Shown in pieces: positions 15,594-24,212 of a stretch of 64,000 nt of DNA. The stretch's first letter is position 1, and each line of letters begins with the position of its first letter. The DNA comes from a bacterium (lineage in GTDB: Bacteria > Armatimonadota > Zipacnadia > Zipacnadales > Zipacnadaceae). The position numbers and the translations under genes were made by a program. Below the pieces are notes generated by a model. That model made no database searches, was not told the DNA's origin, and saw only the letters and a list, made by a program, of their open reading frames with translations. The stretch is taken from positions 1 through 64,000 of the forward strand of contig JAUWYY010000003.1 of the NCBI GenBank assembly GCA_030615605.1. Direction: 5' to 3'.

Positions 15594-17888
15594 TCAGACC
15601 TGGAGGTGACTATCGGAGGCGCCCTGCCCGTCGCCAGCAGATTGATGCTCTCGTAACACCGCCATTGTCCCGATAATCTCGCGCGGCTTGGAGCCCTGAT
15701 GCGAACCGCAGATCCCAGCTCGCTCCAGCATGTCAATGAGCCGGCCCGCGCGGGCATATCCAATCTTGAAGCGCCGTTGCAGCATTGAAACTGAGGCCTG
15801 GTCTTCATTTATGACATACTCCGCGGCGGCTTCCAGCAGCTCATCACTGGCCTCCAGCTCGGCAGCGTAGTCGTCTTCATCAGACACAACACTTGGCTCA
15901 ATCTCAAACTCCGGCTCGCCCTGCCGGCACAGATGTTCAACCACCTTGGCGATATCCTCGCGTCGCACAAACGCGCCCTGAATACGCCGGGGCTTGGGGG
16001 CATCTAGCGGTGCAAAGAGCATGTCACCCGAGCCGATCAGCCGCTCGGCGCCCTGGGTGTCCAGGATGACCCGCGAGTCAACATTGGAAGCCACCGCCAG
16101 GGCAATCCGGGAGGGCATATTGGCCTTGATATTGCCGGTGATAATGTTAGCCGCCGGGCGCTGGGTGGCAATGACCAGATGAATGCCCGTCGCCCGGGCC
16201 AACTGGGCTATGCGGCAGATGGAATATTCGAATTCGGCCCGCGCCTGCATCATCAGATCAGCCAGCTCGTCAATTATGATTACCACACGGGGCAGCGGCT
16301 GGAATTCGTCCGCTGCGTGTTCTTTGGGCATTAGAGCCAATTCATCATATTCGGGTAGATTGCTAACACTCTTCAGCGCGAACTTGTCATAGCGCTTCTC
16401 CATCTCCATTATCGCCTTGTGCAGCACGTCCGCCGCTTCCCTGACGCTATAGACGACAGGTGACATCAAGTGGGGGATGCCGTCGTATATGGTTAATTCC
16501 ACTCGCTTCGGGTCAATGAGGATCAGCTTCAATTCCCGGGGCGCGTGAGTCATTATCAGACTCAGGATCACCGTATGCAGGCAGATGCTTTTGCCCGCTC
16601 CCGTCGCGCCGGCGATCAGCAGATGGGGCATAGGCATAAGATCAGTCACCACCGGCCCGCCGGCGATGTCGCGGCCCAGCGCTATCGGCAGCGCGCCGTC
16701 ATAATTCTTAAACATATCCAGCTCCATTAGCCCTCGCAAGCTGACTGCCGAGCGGTGCTCGTTGGGCACCTCAATGCCGATGGCCGACTTGCCAGGAATG
16801 GGCGCCTCTACCCGCACGTCCACCGCCGCCAGGCTCATAGCCAGGTCGTCGGCGAGCCGCGTAATCCTGTTTACGCGGATACCCTTCTCTGGCTCGACCT
16901 CATACCGTGTCAGCACTGGTCCACATTCATAGTCTCGGACAGTGGCCTGGATGCCGAAGCTCTGGAGGGTGTCCTCCAGCTTGATGATGCGCTCGGCGGT
17001 CTCGGCGCGCATCTCACTGGTCTGCAGGTCCATGCCCTCTTTGCTCAGAAGCGTCAGAGGCGGCGGCGTGAAGCCAGTCGGCTCGCTGACTAACTGCAAC
17101 TGAGGTCTTCCTGCCTGCTGCTGGCTCGTGAGGGCGGCACCAGTTTTCGTTTCGCTCGCCGGCTCTGGATTTGATTCTTGCGGTGGCCGCCTACCGCCAG
17201 ATTCTCTTCCTTCAGTAGCCGCGTCAGAGGGCGCCTCATCATCTTCGAGTTGCACCCGGGAGCTGCGCGAGCTGCGCCGCGCTGAACCGTTGCGTCGCAC
17301 CGTCTTTTCGGCTCGAGCTCGCAGGCCCGCCTCACGGCTGGGCAGGTTGCGGCTCACAGTGCGGCGGGCGCGGACACCGCCCTCGGTTAGCATAGAGACC
17401 GTACGGCCGGCCAGGCCCTGTACTGACACCCGCGTTACCAGCAGGATAGCAATCACGCCGAGGGCAAGAAGCACAATGTAGCTGCCCCACGGACCCACTA
17501 CCTTGAGCAGAAGCCAGCCCAGGGCAGCACCAACATAGCCACCACCCTCCAGGACGGCCTCACGCACGAAGAAGTCTTCCAGGGGGATCGACAACTGGAA
17601 CAGTATCATCACTATCAGGAATAGCAGCCCCAGGCCCATGGCCGTGTGTATATCGCCCAGATCCTGGCGCTCCAGCATATGCAGTACGCCAAGCACCAGC
17701 AGAATGACCGGAGTAAGATAAGCACCGACCCCAAATGCCAGCAGCAAGCCCTGGGACACATTCCGGGGAAGGAAGCCGCTGCCCTGTTGGCCGTAGACGA
17801 GGCTGACCAGCACCACAGCACCGAGCGCGGCGAGGCCAATACCAATTATATCACGCCTCAGCCGGTCGTCGCGCTGACCTGTTGGCAT
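15594..17888 (-). CDS. ftsK: DNA translocase FtsK/SpoIIIE
   Basis: 764 residues. Four membrane helices (about 15-150) anchor it at the septum, followed by a basic, low-complexity linker (about 170-260) and the motor: beta-domain, then Walker A G-A-T-G-A-G-K-S near residue 430 and the Walker B region V-V-I-I-I-D-E-L-A-D-L-M. The C-terminal winged-helix gamma domain, which reads the orientation sequences, is present (about 680-740). It pumps chromosome DNA through the closing septum. The ATG lies 8 bases after GGAGG; the GTG three codons earlier is too close to it. Confidence 0.96.
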   Translation of the reverse strand: MPTGQRDDRLRRDIIGIGLAALGAVVLVSLVYGQQGSGFLPRNVSQGLLLAFGVGAYLTPVILLVLGVLHMLERQDLGDIHTAMGLGLLFLIVMILFQLSIPLEDFFVREAVLEGGGYVGAALGWLLLKVVGPWGSYIVLLALGVIAILLVTRVSVQGLAGRTVSMLTEGGVRARRTVSRNLPSREAGLRARAEKTVRRNGSARRSSRSSRVQLEDDEAPSDAATEGRESGGRRPPQESNPEPASETKTGAALTSQQQAGRPQLQLVSEPTGFTPPPLTLLSKEGMDLQTSEMRAETAERIIKLEDTLQSFGIQATVRDYECGPVLTRYEVEPEKGIRVNRITRLADDLAMSLAAVDVRVEAPIPGKSAIGIEVPNEHRSAVSLRGLMELDMFKNYDGALPIALGRDIAGGPVVTDLMPMPHLLIAGATGAGKSICLHTVILSLIMTHAPRELKLILIDPKRVELTIYDGIPHLMSPVVYSVREAADVLHKAIMEMEKRYDKFALKSVSNLPEYDELALMPKEHAADEFQPLPRVVIIIDELADLMMQARAEFEYSICRIAQLARATGIHLVIATQRPAANIITGNIKANMPSRIALAVASNVDSRVILDTQGAERLIGSGDMLFAPLDAPKPRRIQGAFVRREDIAKVVEHLCRQGEPEFEIEPSVVSDEDDYAAELEASDELLEAAAEYVINEDQASVSMLQRRFKIGYARAGRLIDMLERAGICGSHQGSKPREIIGTMAVLREHQSAGDGQGASDSHLQV

Positions 17889-17968
17889 TCCTTTCACCCT
17901 CCGGGTGCTACGAAGTAATCTGCGTCGTTAGACGGGTGAACGTCCGCCGCACTGTCGTTAGCGTGGAT

Positions 17969-17997
17969 ATTATAGCACAAATATGGCCGACACGGAA
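17969..17997 (-). promoter_or_regulatory. Probable ftsK promoter
   Basis: On the minus strand a perfect TATAAT (17974-17969) lies ~80 bases upstream of the ftsK start. The -35 at 17 bases distance is TTCCGT, a weak match. Confidence 0.4.
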
Positions 17998-18070
17998 GGT
18001 GGCCGCTGGACCAGGGCCAGTCTGCAACCCACTGGGTACAACGAGCACCATTCCAACGACCGGCCAGGTA

Positions 18071-18099
18071 GTGACATCGCCTGCTCCTTCTGCTATAAT
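18071..18099 (+). promoter_or_regulatory. Promoter of the FHA/FtsW/PBP/kinase operon
   Basis: GTGACA (18071-18076), 17 bases, TATAAT (18094-18099). It lies 62 bases before the FHA gene and points into the operon, divergent from the ftsK promoter. Confidence 0.6.
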
Positions 18100-18161
18100 C
18101 CTGGTGCTGAATGGCAAAAGCTCTCCTCAAGTAGCTCAAGCTGAGCACCAGGTGACCAGCA

Positions 18162-18698
18162 GTGGAAATAGGCCTCTTACTGACAATCGGTAAGTACCTG
18201 TTCGTCGCGCTGCTATACGTGTTTATCGCAGTTGTCTTTCGTACGCTTATTCTCCATATCGCCACAGCCCAACGACCGGTGGCCCAGCACGGCGGCCAAC
18301 CTGCCCAGCGGCCAGTGATCGAGCGTGATTCCGGACAGTCGCCGCCGGAGCCGAGCCAGCCCAAACTGGAGGCGAAGGAGGCAGCCGCCGAACCACCCCA
18401 AGTCGCCCGCCTGCTCGTGGTCGAGACATCGGCTGCCAATCTCTCGGCAGGCACCAGCTTTCCGCTGAGCAAGTCAATCAGCATCGGCCGCAAGTCTCAT
18501 AACGACCTCAGCTTGGATGACCGCTACGTATCGGCCACCCATACATTGATCGTCCAACAAGACAACAGCTTTATCCTGCGGGATTACCATTCTACGAACG
18601 GAACCGTCTACAACGGGGTCAGAATTCAGGACGATGTCGCCCTGAGCGACGGTGACGAGATTACCATCGGTACCACCACCTTCCGTTATCAGCATTAG
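18162..18698 (+). CDS. Membrane-anchored FHA-domain protein
   Basis: 178 residues: one N-terminal membrane helix (about 5-30), a Pro/Gln/Glu-rich linker, and a forkhead-associated domain (about 90-178) with the phosphothreonine-binding pattern S-I-G-R-K-x-x-N-D, S-A-T-H and D-x-x-S-T-N-G-T. FHA proteins read threonine phosphorylation, here most likely by the PASTA kinase encoded at the end of the same operon. The start is a GTG with only a weak ribosome site. The arrangement FHA, FtsW/RodA, PBP, kinase is that of the actinobacterial pknB cluster, with no phosphatase gene between. Confidence 0.88.
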   Translation: MEIGLLLTIGKYLFVALLYVFIAVVFRTLILHIATAQRPVAQHGGQPAQRPVIERDSGQSPPEPSQPKLEAKEAAAEPPQVARLLVVETSAANLSAGTSFPLSKSISIGRKSHNDLSLDDRYVSATHTLIVQQDNSFILRDYHSTNGTVYNGVRIQDDVALSDGDEITIGTTTFRYQH

Positions 18699-18721
18699 GT
18701 GCAGCCGTCACCAGCGATCAG

Positions 18722-20023
18722 TTGGCGACGAAAAGGAGTCAATCCCCAATAAGTCAGACCAGGCGTACAGAAATAATATTGCTGATAGCCTGTGCCGTGG
18801 TAGGAGCGGTCGGGATGGTGATAGTTGCGGCAGCCACTGGCAAGCCGCTGGGCTGGGCTATGCGTGGGCTGACACCAGCCGGTGTTCTGCTAGTAGCAGT
18901 TGTGCTTATGGATCTAGTCGAGGCTCGCCGCGATCGCCTTTTGCTGCCGCTGTGTGGCATGCTATGCGTCTTGAGCATAGTCTTCCTGACGCGCACCGAC
19001 GCCTTCCTGGCCACTCGCCAGCTCATCGCCATCATCATCGGAATCTTTCTGATGGTCGCGCTCTACTTCTTGATCGAGGATATTCGCTCCCTGGCCCGAT
19101 TCAAGTACCTGGCCGGCCTATCCGCAATCGCTTTGCTAGCGGCTACAATGCTGTGGGGCAGGGAGATCAACGGCGCGCGCCTGTGGCTGTCCATTCCACA
19201 TCTGGTTACCTTCCAGTCAGGCGAGGTCGCCAAGATTCTAATGGCGATATTTCTGGCCGGCTATGCGGCTGACTACCGCCAGATGCTGGGTCGCAGGGGC
19301 AGGGGCCGCATCAGCATCCAGACCCCCTCGCTGCGGTCGCTGGCACCGTTGCTGCTCATCGTGATCTCTTGTCTGGCAATCTTTGTGGGACAACACGACC
19401 TGGGAACTGCCATACTTTTCTTTGGTCTGTTTGTCACTATGTTCTACCTGGCGACCGGCCAGCCCGCGTATGGAATAGCGGCGGTAGCGCTCTTCGCAGT
19501 GGGCCTGGCGCTTGCATATCAGCTATTCCCTCAGGTAGGAGTTAGAATCAGCAGTTGGCTCAACCCCTGGGCAGATCCTTCCGGGATAGGTTACCAACCT
19601 CTGCAGGCGATGTTCTGCCTGGGTGAAGGGGGGATTCTTGGGGCAGGCCTGGGACACCTATCAGTAACCAATCTGCCGGCCGCCGCCCCCGACATGATCC
19701 TGGTCGTAATAGGACAGGATCTGGGCCTCGTCGGGTCTGTGGGGGTAGTAATAATCTATGCCCTGATTTCAGTGCGTAGCTACAGCCTCGCCTGGCAGGC
19801 TACCGACCGCTTCGCCAGTCTGCTGGCCGCGGCGCTGGCCACCGTCTTCGCCCTGCAGACGTTGATCATTATGGGTGGAGTGTTGCGCCTGATTCCCCTG
19901 ACCGGCATGACCACTCCCTTTCTCAGTTACGGGGGCACGTCCATTGTAATCAATTTCCTGGCTGTCGGCCTGCTGCTGGCCGTCTCGCGTGACTGTGTGC
20001 CGCAACCCGAGAAAGCACGTTGA
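18722..20023 (+). CDS. FtsW/RodA/SpoVE-family peptidoglycan polymerase
   Basis: 433 residues, about ten membrane helices. SEDS-family glycosyltransferase that polymerises lipid II in the cytoplasmic membrane. Signatures: W-L-x-x-P-x-x-V-T-F-Q-S-G-E-V-A-K near residue 160, G-Q-H-D-L-G-T-A near 220 (the region of the key Asp), and the C-terminal P-F-L-S-Y-G-G-T-S motif. It begins with TTG; the next gene starts two bases after its stop, so it is made with the adjacent PBP, its usual partner. The sequence does not settle whether it serves division (FtsW) or elongation (RodA). Confidence 0.93.
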   Translation: MATKRSQSPISQTRRTEIILLIACAVVGAVGMVIVAAATGKPLGWAMRGLTPAGVLLVAVVLMDLVEARRDRLLLPLCGMLCVLSIVFLTRTDAFLATRQLIAIIIGIFLMVALYFLIEDIRSLARFKYLAGLSAIALLAATMLWGREINGARLWLSIPHLVTFQSGEVAKILMAIFLAGYAADYRQMLGRRGRGRISIQTPSLRSLAPLLLIVISCLAIFVGQHDLGTAILFFGLFVTMFYLATGQPAYGIAAVALFAVGLALAYQLFPQVGVRISSWLNPWADPSGIGYQPLQAMFCLGEGGILGAGLGHLSVTNLPAAAPDMILVVIGQDLGLVGSVGVVIIYALISVRSYSLAWQATDRFASLLAAALATVFALQTLIIMGGVLRLIPLTGMTTPFLSYGGTSIVINFLAVGLLLAVSRDCVPQPEKAR

Positions 20024-20024
20024 T

Positions 20025-21419
20025 ATGAACGAGCTATCCCAGAATATCAGGCGCATTGCGCTGGTCGCCGTCTGGGGCTTCCTACTGATGGCTCTGGTCT
20101 TTGGGTACTGGCAGATGGTGCGGGCGCCGGCCCTGCGAGCTCATCCCTACAATCAGCAAGCCCAACAACGGGCCAATAGCATCAAGCCCGGCTTGATCTA
20201 CACTGGCGACGGTGAGTTGGTCCTGGGGATAGAAAAAGATAACGAGGGCTGGCAACGCACCTACCCGGCGGGCCCGATCTATTGCCATCTCACCGGCTAC
20301 AATGAGAATACCGGTCTGCAAAAAGGCCTGCGGGAAGCGCTGCTGGGTATCGGCGCCTACCAGAATCGGTGGGGGGCTGTCGGCCACACAGAGCAGGGCC
20401 TGGATGTCGTGTTAACCATCGACAGCAAGGCTCAACGGCGCGCAACCAAGCTGATGGAGGGCAGGCGCGGGGCAGTGGTTGCCCTGGATCCGCGCAATGG
20501 TGCCATCCTGGCGATGGTCAGCGCCCCCGGCTATGATCCCGCCAGGGTGATGGAAAGCCAGATGAACTACGAGATGTTCACCAATCATCCCGCTTCGCCC
20601 GAACTGAACCGGGCATTGCAAGGACTGTACCCGCCCGGGACAGTATTACAGATATTTGTCGCCGCAGCCGGCCTGGACACAGGAGTGGCTACCGAACAGA
20701 CAGTATTCAATTGCAGCGGAACCGGGCAGATTGCCGGGATAACCGTCAACTGCAGCAAGCTCGGCGGCCACGGTAGGCTAACGCTGAGTCGGGCGCTGGC
20801 CGACTCGTGCAACATAGCCTTTGCCGAGCTGGCTCAACTAATCGGACCTGAGCAGTTCGGCAGCTATGCAAAGAAATTCCACCTGCTGGATAAACCTGAC
20901 CTGCCCTTGCCGACCGGCCAGGGCAAGATAGCTGATCTGATCGGCGACGATGCCGAAACTGAACTGATAGAAGCAGCCATTGGTCAGGGAGCAACACTGG
21001 TAACGCCAGTAGCTATGGCGCGGCTGGCAGCTACCATTGCCAGTGGTGGCCAGGTGATCCAGCCCTATCTGGTGGACAGAATCACCCGGCAGGGCGGTAA
21101 GACGGTCACTGACAACCGTGGCGGCCGGCTGAGAGCAGCCATCCGTCAGGAAACTGCCCAACAGGTGGCAGGTATGATGCAGGTATCTGTCGAAGAAGGT
21201 AGTGCAAGCAATGTGGCGCTGTCTGTCTGCCGCGTGGCTGCCCAGACAGGTTGGGCGCAGAATCCTGAGGGCAAGCCTCATAGCTGGGCGCTGGGCTTTG
21301 CGCCTGTGGATGCGCCGCAAGCGGCAGTTGCGGTAATCGTCGAGAATACCGTACCGGGCCGCCCGGCAGCCGGCCCCATCGCCCGACAGATTCTAGAAGT
21401 ATTGGTAAGTTGTCAGTGA
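20025..21419 (+). CDS. Class B penicillin-binding protein with degenerate active site
   Basis: 464 residues: one N-terminal membrane helix, a short pedestal, then a transpeptidase fold. The fold is clear (R-G-A-V-V-A-L-D-P-x-N-G-A-I-L-A-M-V-S-x-P, Y-P-P-G, S-C-N, Q-T-G-W-A-Q), but two of the three catalytic motifs are changed. Where Y-P-P-G-S-T-F-K is expected there is Y-P-P-G-T-V-L-Q (T206, Q209), so the nucleophilic Ser and the general-base Lys are both gone. The KTG motif is Q-T-G (407-409). S-C-N (261-263) is intact. It is therefore probably not an active DD-transpeptidase and may instead act as a partner or regulator of the SEDS protein encoded two bases upstream. The frame is full-length, so it is not a decayed gene. 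It starts at the ATG just after the ftsW stop. Confidence 0.9.
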   Translation: MNELSQNIRRIALVAVWGFLLMALVFGYWQMVRAPALRAHPYNQQAQQRANSIKPGLIYTGDGELVLGIEKDNEGWQRTYPAGPIYCHLTGYNENTGLQKGLREALLGIGAYQNRWGAVGHTEQGLDVVLTIDSKAQRRATKLMEGRRGAVVALDPRNGAILAMVSAPGYDPARVMESQMNYEMFTNHPASPELNRALQGLYPPGTVLQIFVAAAGLDTGVATEQTVFNCSGTGQIAGITVNCSKLGGHGRLTLSRALADSCNIAFAELAQLIGPEQFGSYAKKFHLLDKPDLPLPTGQGKIADLIGDDAETELIEAAIGQGATLVTPVAMARLAATIASGGQVIQPYLVDRITRQGGKTVTDNRGGRLRAAIRQETAQQVAGMMQVSVEEGSASNVALSVCRVAAQTGWAQNPEGKPHSWALGFAPVDAPQAAVAVIVENTVPGRPAAGPIARQILEVLVSCQ

Positions 21420-21476
21420 ACCACAATTAGTCACACCCAGTGCACGGCCTGGCCGCGGGGGATTTGAGGTATAGCA

Positions 21477-23273
21477 ATGGAAGGGACAATACTCGCTGAC
21501 CGATACCGGATAAGTAATCGCATCGGCGACGGCGGTTTGGCTACCGTCTACCGGGCGACGGATATCAGGTTGGATCGGACAGTAGCAGTCAAGATTCTGA
21601 AGCCCCAGTGGGCCGAGGACCCCGAGGCGCTGGAACGTTTTCGCCGGGAAGCACGCACAGCAGCGAAATTGACCCATCCCAATATCGTTCAGGTGTTTGA
21701 CACCGGAGTAGAAGGGGACGTCCACTTTTTGGTAATGGAGTATCTGCCCGAGCCTAACCTTAAGCAGATCATCGCCGAATACGCACCACTTCCGCCGCGC
21801 AAGGTCCTCCAGGTCGCAATCTCGTGCTGCCAGGCTCTGGCGGAGATTCACCGACGCGGACTGGTTCACGGCGACGTAAAGCCACAGAATATTCTGTTCA
21901 CCAGCCAGGGCGAGCCTAAGCTGTCCGATTTCGGAATCACTACTGCTGTCGATCAGACCGGCGACGGTCCTACGGGCATGGTGATGGGCACCGCCCACTA
22001 TATCTCACCGGAACAGGCTCAGGGCCGGGTGATAGGTCCCCAGTCTGACCTGTACTCACTGGGTTGCGTTATCTACGAGACCCTCACCGGTCAGCCCCCC
22101 TTCTCAGGAGAGACTGCGGCGCAGGTAGCCGCCAAGCACGTCCGTCAGCAGCCTCCCTCACCTCGCGCGCTTAATCCTACCATTTCACCGTCCCAAGAGT
22201 ATCTGCTAAACAAGGCAATGGCCAAGGATCCAGCCCGGCGCTACCGCATGGCCGAGGAGATGCGCACTGATCTGGAGAAGCTGGCCAGCGGCGCGGAACT
22301 GGACCGGACCGGTGTGCTATCCGCCGAAGAGGTTACCGCGCCGATGCAGCCAATCCCGCAGCCCGCAGAGCCAGGCCAAGCTGCCGACACTACGCTGATT
22401 TGGCATACCGCAGCAGTGATAGTGGTGGCGCTGGTTGCCCTGGTGATGGCCGGATGGCTGATAAAGCAAGCCTTCTATCCCGGTGCCCCCCCCGCTGAAG
22501 TGCAAGTGCCCTCAGTTCGAGGCTTAACCGAGGCAGAGGCTCGACAAAGGCTGACCGACGCCAAGCTGGTAGTTGGTGGTGTCCGTACCATCCGCGAATC
22601 CGACAAGCCAGTCGGCCAGGTCACCGAACAGCATCCTACCGAGGGCGAGTCGGTTCCCCTGGGCACCAAGGTCCAACTGACCATCAACCTGGGCAAAGAG
22701 ACCGTCACCGTGCCCGACCTGACCGGTATGTTGGTCCAGCGAGCTGCGGACAAGCTGGAACAGATTGGCCTGACGGTGGGCGAGACCACCGAAAGATACA
22801 GTGATGAATTTGAGAAAGATAAGGTTATTCGCCAGTCGCATGCACCGGGCACGGTGGTGGAAAAGGGCTGGCCCATTCCCCTGATCATAAGCAAAGGCCC
22901 GGAACCGGCCGAAGTAGAACAACCCGTCGAACCGCTCCAGCCGTCTGAAGAGGAGTCGCAACAGCAGCCTCTGGAGCCTGACGTCACTATCCGTGTGGAT
23001 GAGGCAAGCATCTCGGCTGATGGGATAACACGCGATTATATCGTCAACATCACCGTCTTTGGTCAGAAAGAGAACCAGCATCTCAAGGTTATCAAACGGG
23101 ACGCCCAGGGAGGCCCGATAGTGGTACTTGACGAAGAAATGGAACCGGGTCGGGCTCGCCAGCTACGGATCACAGGCCGTGGCAATACCACCATAGAGGT
23201 CTACCATGAAGGCAAACTGATAGTCCGAAAGAATTTTAGGGTGCAAACGCCGTCGGGCAACGACACTGAATAA
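21477..23273 (+). CDS. Membrane Ser/Thr protein kinase with PASTA domains
   Basis: 598 residues. Kinase domain (about 8-270) with the glycine loop, catalytic K39, H131-G132-D133 in the catalytic loop (Gly instead of the usual Arg), D151-F-G and the A-P-E-equivalent S-P-E-Q-A. A proline-rich linker leads to one membrane helix (about 305-327) and two extracellular PASTA domains (about 340-405 and 408-475), which in this family sense peptidoglycan fragments or lipid II. The outer C-terminus (500-598) is an extra beta-sandwich-like region I do not recognise. It is the last cell-wall gene of the operon and probably phosphorylates envelope proteins that the FHA protein recognises. Confidence 0.94.
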   Translation: MEGTILADRYRISNRIGDGGLATVYRATDIRLDRTVAVKILKPQWAEDPEALERFRREARTAAKLTHPNIVQVFDTGVEGDVHFLVMEYLPEPNLKQIIAEYAPLPPRKVLQVAISCCQALAEIHRRGLVHGDVKPQNILFTSQGEPKLSDFGITTAVDQTGDGPTGMVMGTAHYISPEQAQGRVIGPQSDLYSLGCVIYETLTGQPPFSGETAAQVAAKHVRQQPPSPRALNPTISPSQEYLLNKAMAKDPARRYRMAEEMRTDLEKLASGAELDRTGVLSAEEVTAPMQPIPQPAEPGQAADTTLIWHTAAVIVVALVALVMAGWLIKQAFYPGAPPAEVQVPSVRGLTEAEARQRLTDAKLVVGGVRTIRESDKPVGQVTEQHPTEGESVPLGTKVQLTINLGKETVTVPDLTGMLVQRAADKLEQIGLTVGETTERYSDEFEKDKVIRQSHAPGTVVEKGWPIPLIISKGPEPAEVEQPVEPLQPSEEESQQQPLEPDVTIRVDEASISADGITRDYIVNITVFGQKENQHLKVIKRDAQGGPIVVLDEEMEPGRARQLRITGRGNTTIEVYHEGKLIVRKNFRVQTPSGNDTE

Positions 23274-23323
23274 GCACTGTCTATAAAGTGTAGAGGTACC
23301 ACACCCTGGAGGATGATGATTCA

Positions 23324-24094
23324 ATGGTCAAAATCTCACTACCTACCGGCACACTAACAGCTTTGCTGCTGATAAGCAGCCTAACTGTGCCGCTGTATGC
23401 TTCTGATGCCGTTAGCGCAGGCGGGACGAATCTGGCTGCTGCTGAGATGGGCGGGCGAATAGTAGCTTTCTCGGGTCAAGCAGTAGACGAGAATGGCAAA
23501 GTGATGCCGGAGTGGCAGGTAACTAATCTTATCGACGGCAAGCACGTGCTGGGCAACTACACGCCAGCCGATTCTTACGGCTGGTCATCGCAGCATGCTC
23601 CCTCTGAGGAAAGCCCTGAGTGGATCGTTCTTGCCTTCGCCCAGGATCAAACCCGTCTGCTGCGACGGATTGTGATTGACCCGGCCACCGACGATCCGCT
23701 CTTCATCGGTCGTTGGGTCCGCGATGTCGAACTGCAGATCTCAACGACCACCCCCGAGGGTCCGTACAAGACAGTGGGACGCTTTCTGGTAGTCAACAGG
23801 CCCATCCAACAGCACTTCGACTTCCTGCCCGTTGAGGCCCGCTATGTCCGATTGGTAATCACTTCCAATCATGGCTCCGACAAGTGCGTGGAGATGGGAG
23901 AAGTGGCGATATATGAGGCGATTGTCGGAGATAGCGCTCTGGACGATGTCATCGTCCGGCTGGAGAATCTGCTTCAAGAGCTGAAGCAACTGCGGGATTT
24001 CAAGCTCTACCAGCAAGAGCAGAAGACATTAGAAGAAGTGACCACAAGCCCTGCCCCGCCTGCCGAAGAATCCGAAGCCCAACAGGAGCAATAG
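23324..24094 (+). CDS. Secreted discoidin (F5/8 type C)-like protein
   Basis: 256 residues with a signal peptide (to about residue 26). Residues ~45-195 show a galactose-binding jelly-roll pattern: N-L-I-D-G at the start, W-I-V-L-A-F, R-R-I-V-I-D, and A-R-Y-V-R-L-V-I near the end, as in coagulation factor 5/8 C-terminal domains that bind sugars or cell surfaces. A helical, Gln/Glu-rich tail follows. It lies 50 bases after the kinase gene with its own GGAGG site and may be read from the same transcript. Confidence 0.75.
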   Translation: MVKISLPTGTLTALLLISSLTVPLYASDAVSAGGTNLAAAEMGGRIVAFSGQAVDENGKVMPEWQVTNLIDGKHVLGNYTPADSYGWSSQHAPSEESPEWIVLAFAQDQTRLLRRIVIDPATDDPLFIGRWVRDVELQISTTTPEGPYKTVGRFLVVNRPIQQHFDFLPVEARYVRLVITSNHGSDKCVEMGEVAIYEAIVGDSALDDVIVRLENLLQELKQLRDFKLYQQEQKTLEEVTTSPAPPAEESEAQQEQ

Positions 24095-24135
24095 CCTCAG
24101 CCGCTGACTTTAGATACATCCGCCCCTGGAGGAAC

Positions 24136-24167
24136 AGGCCGGGTTGGCACATCTGTCACTCCGGCCT
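24136..24167. terminator. Hairpin between convergent genes
   Basis: AGGCCGG (24136-24142) pairs with CCGGCCT (24161-24167), followed by AGTTTCT on the plus strand. It lies between the discoidin gene and the oppositely oriented oxidoreductase and probably stops transcription; the T-run is poor. Confidence 0.45.
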
Positions 24168-24212
24168 AGTTTCTCGCCGGTACGTCGGCGTAGCAGTTGT
24201 CCGACAGATGGT

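Noticed and set aside
15594-17888. HerA-type or conjugation-type ATPase instead of FtsK
   Set aside because: Four N-terminal membrane helices, the beta-domain and the C-terminal gamma winged helix identify FtsK/SpoIIIE.
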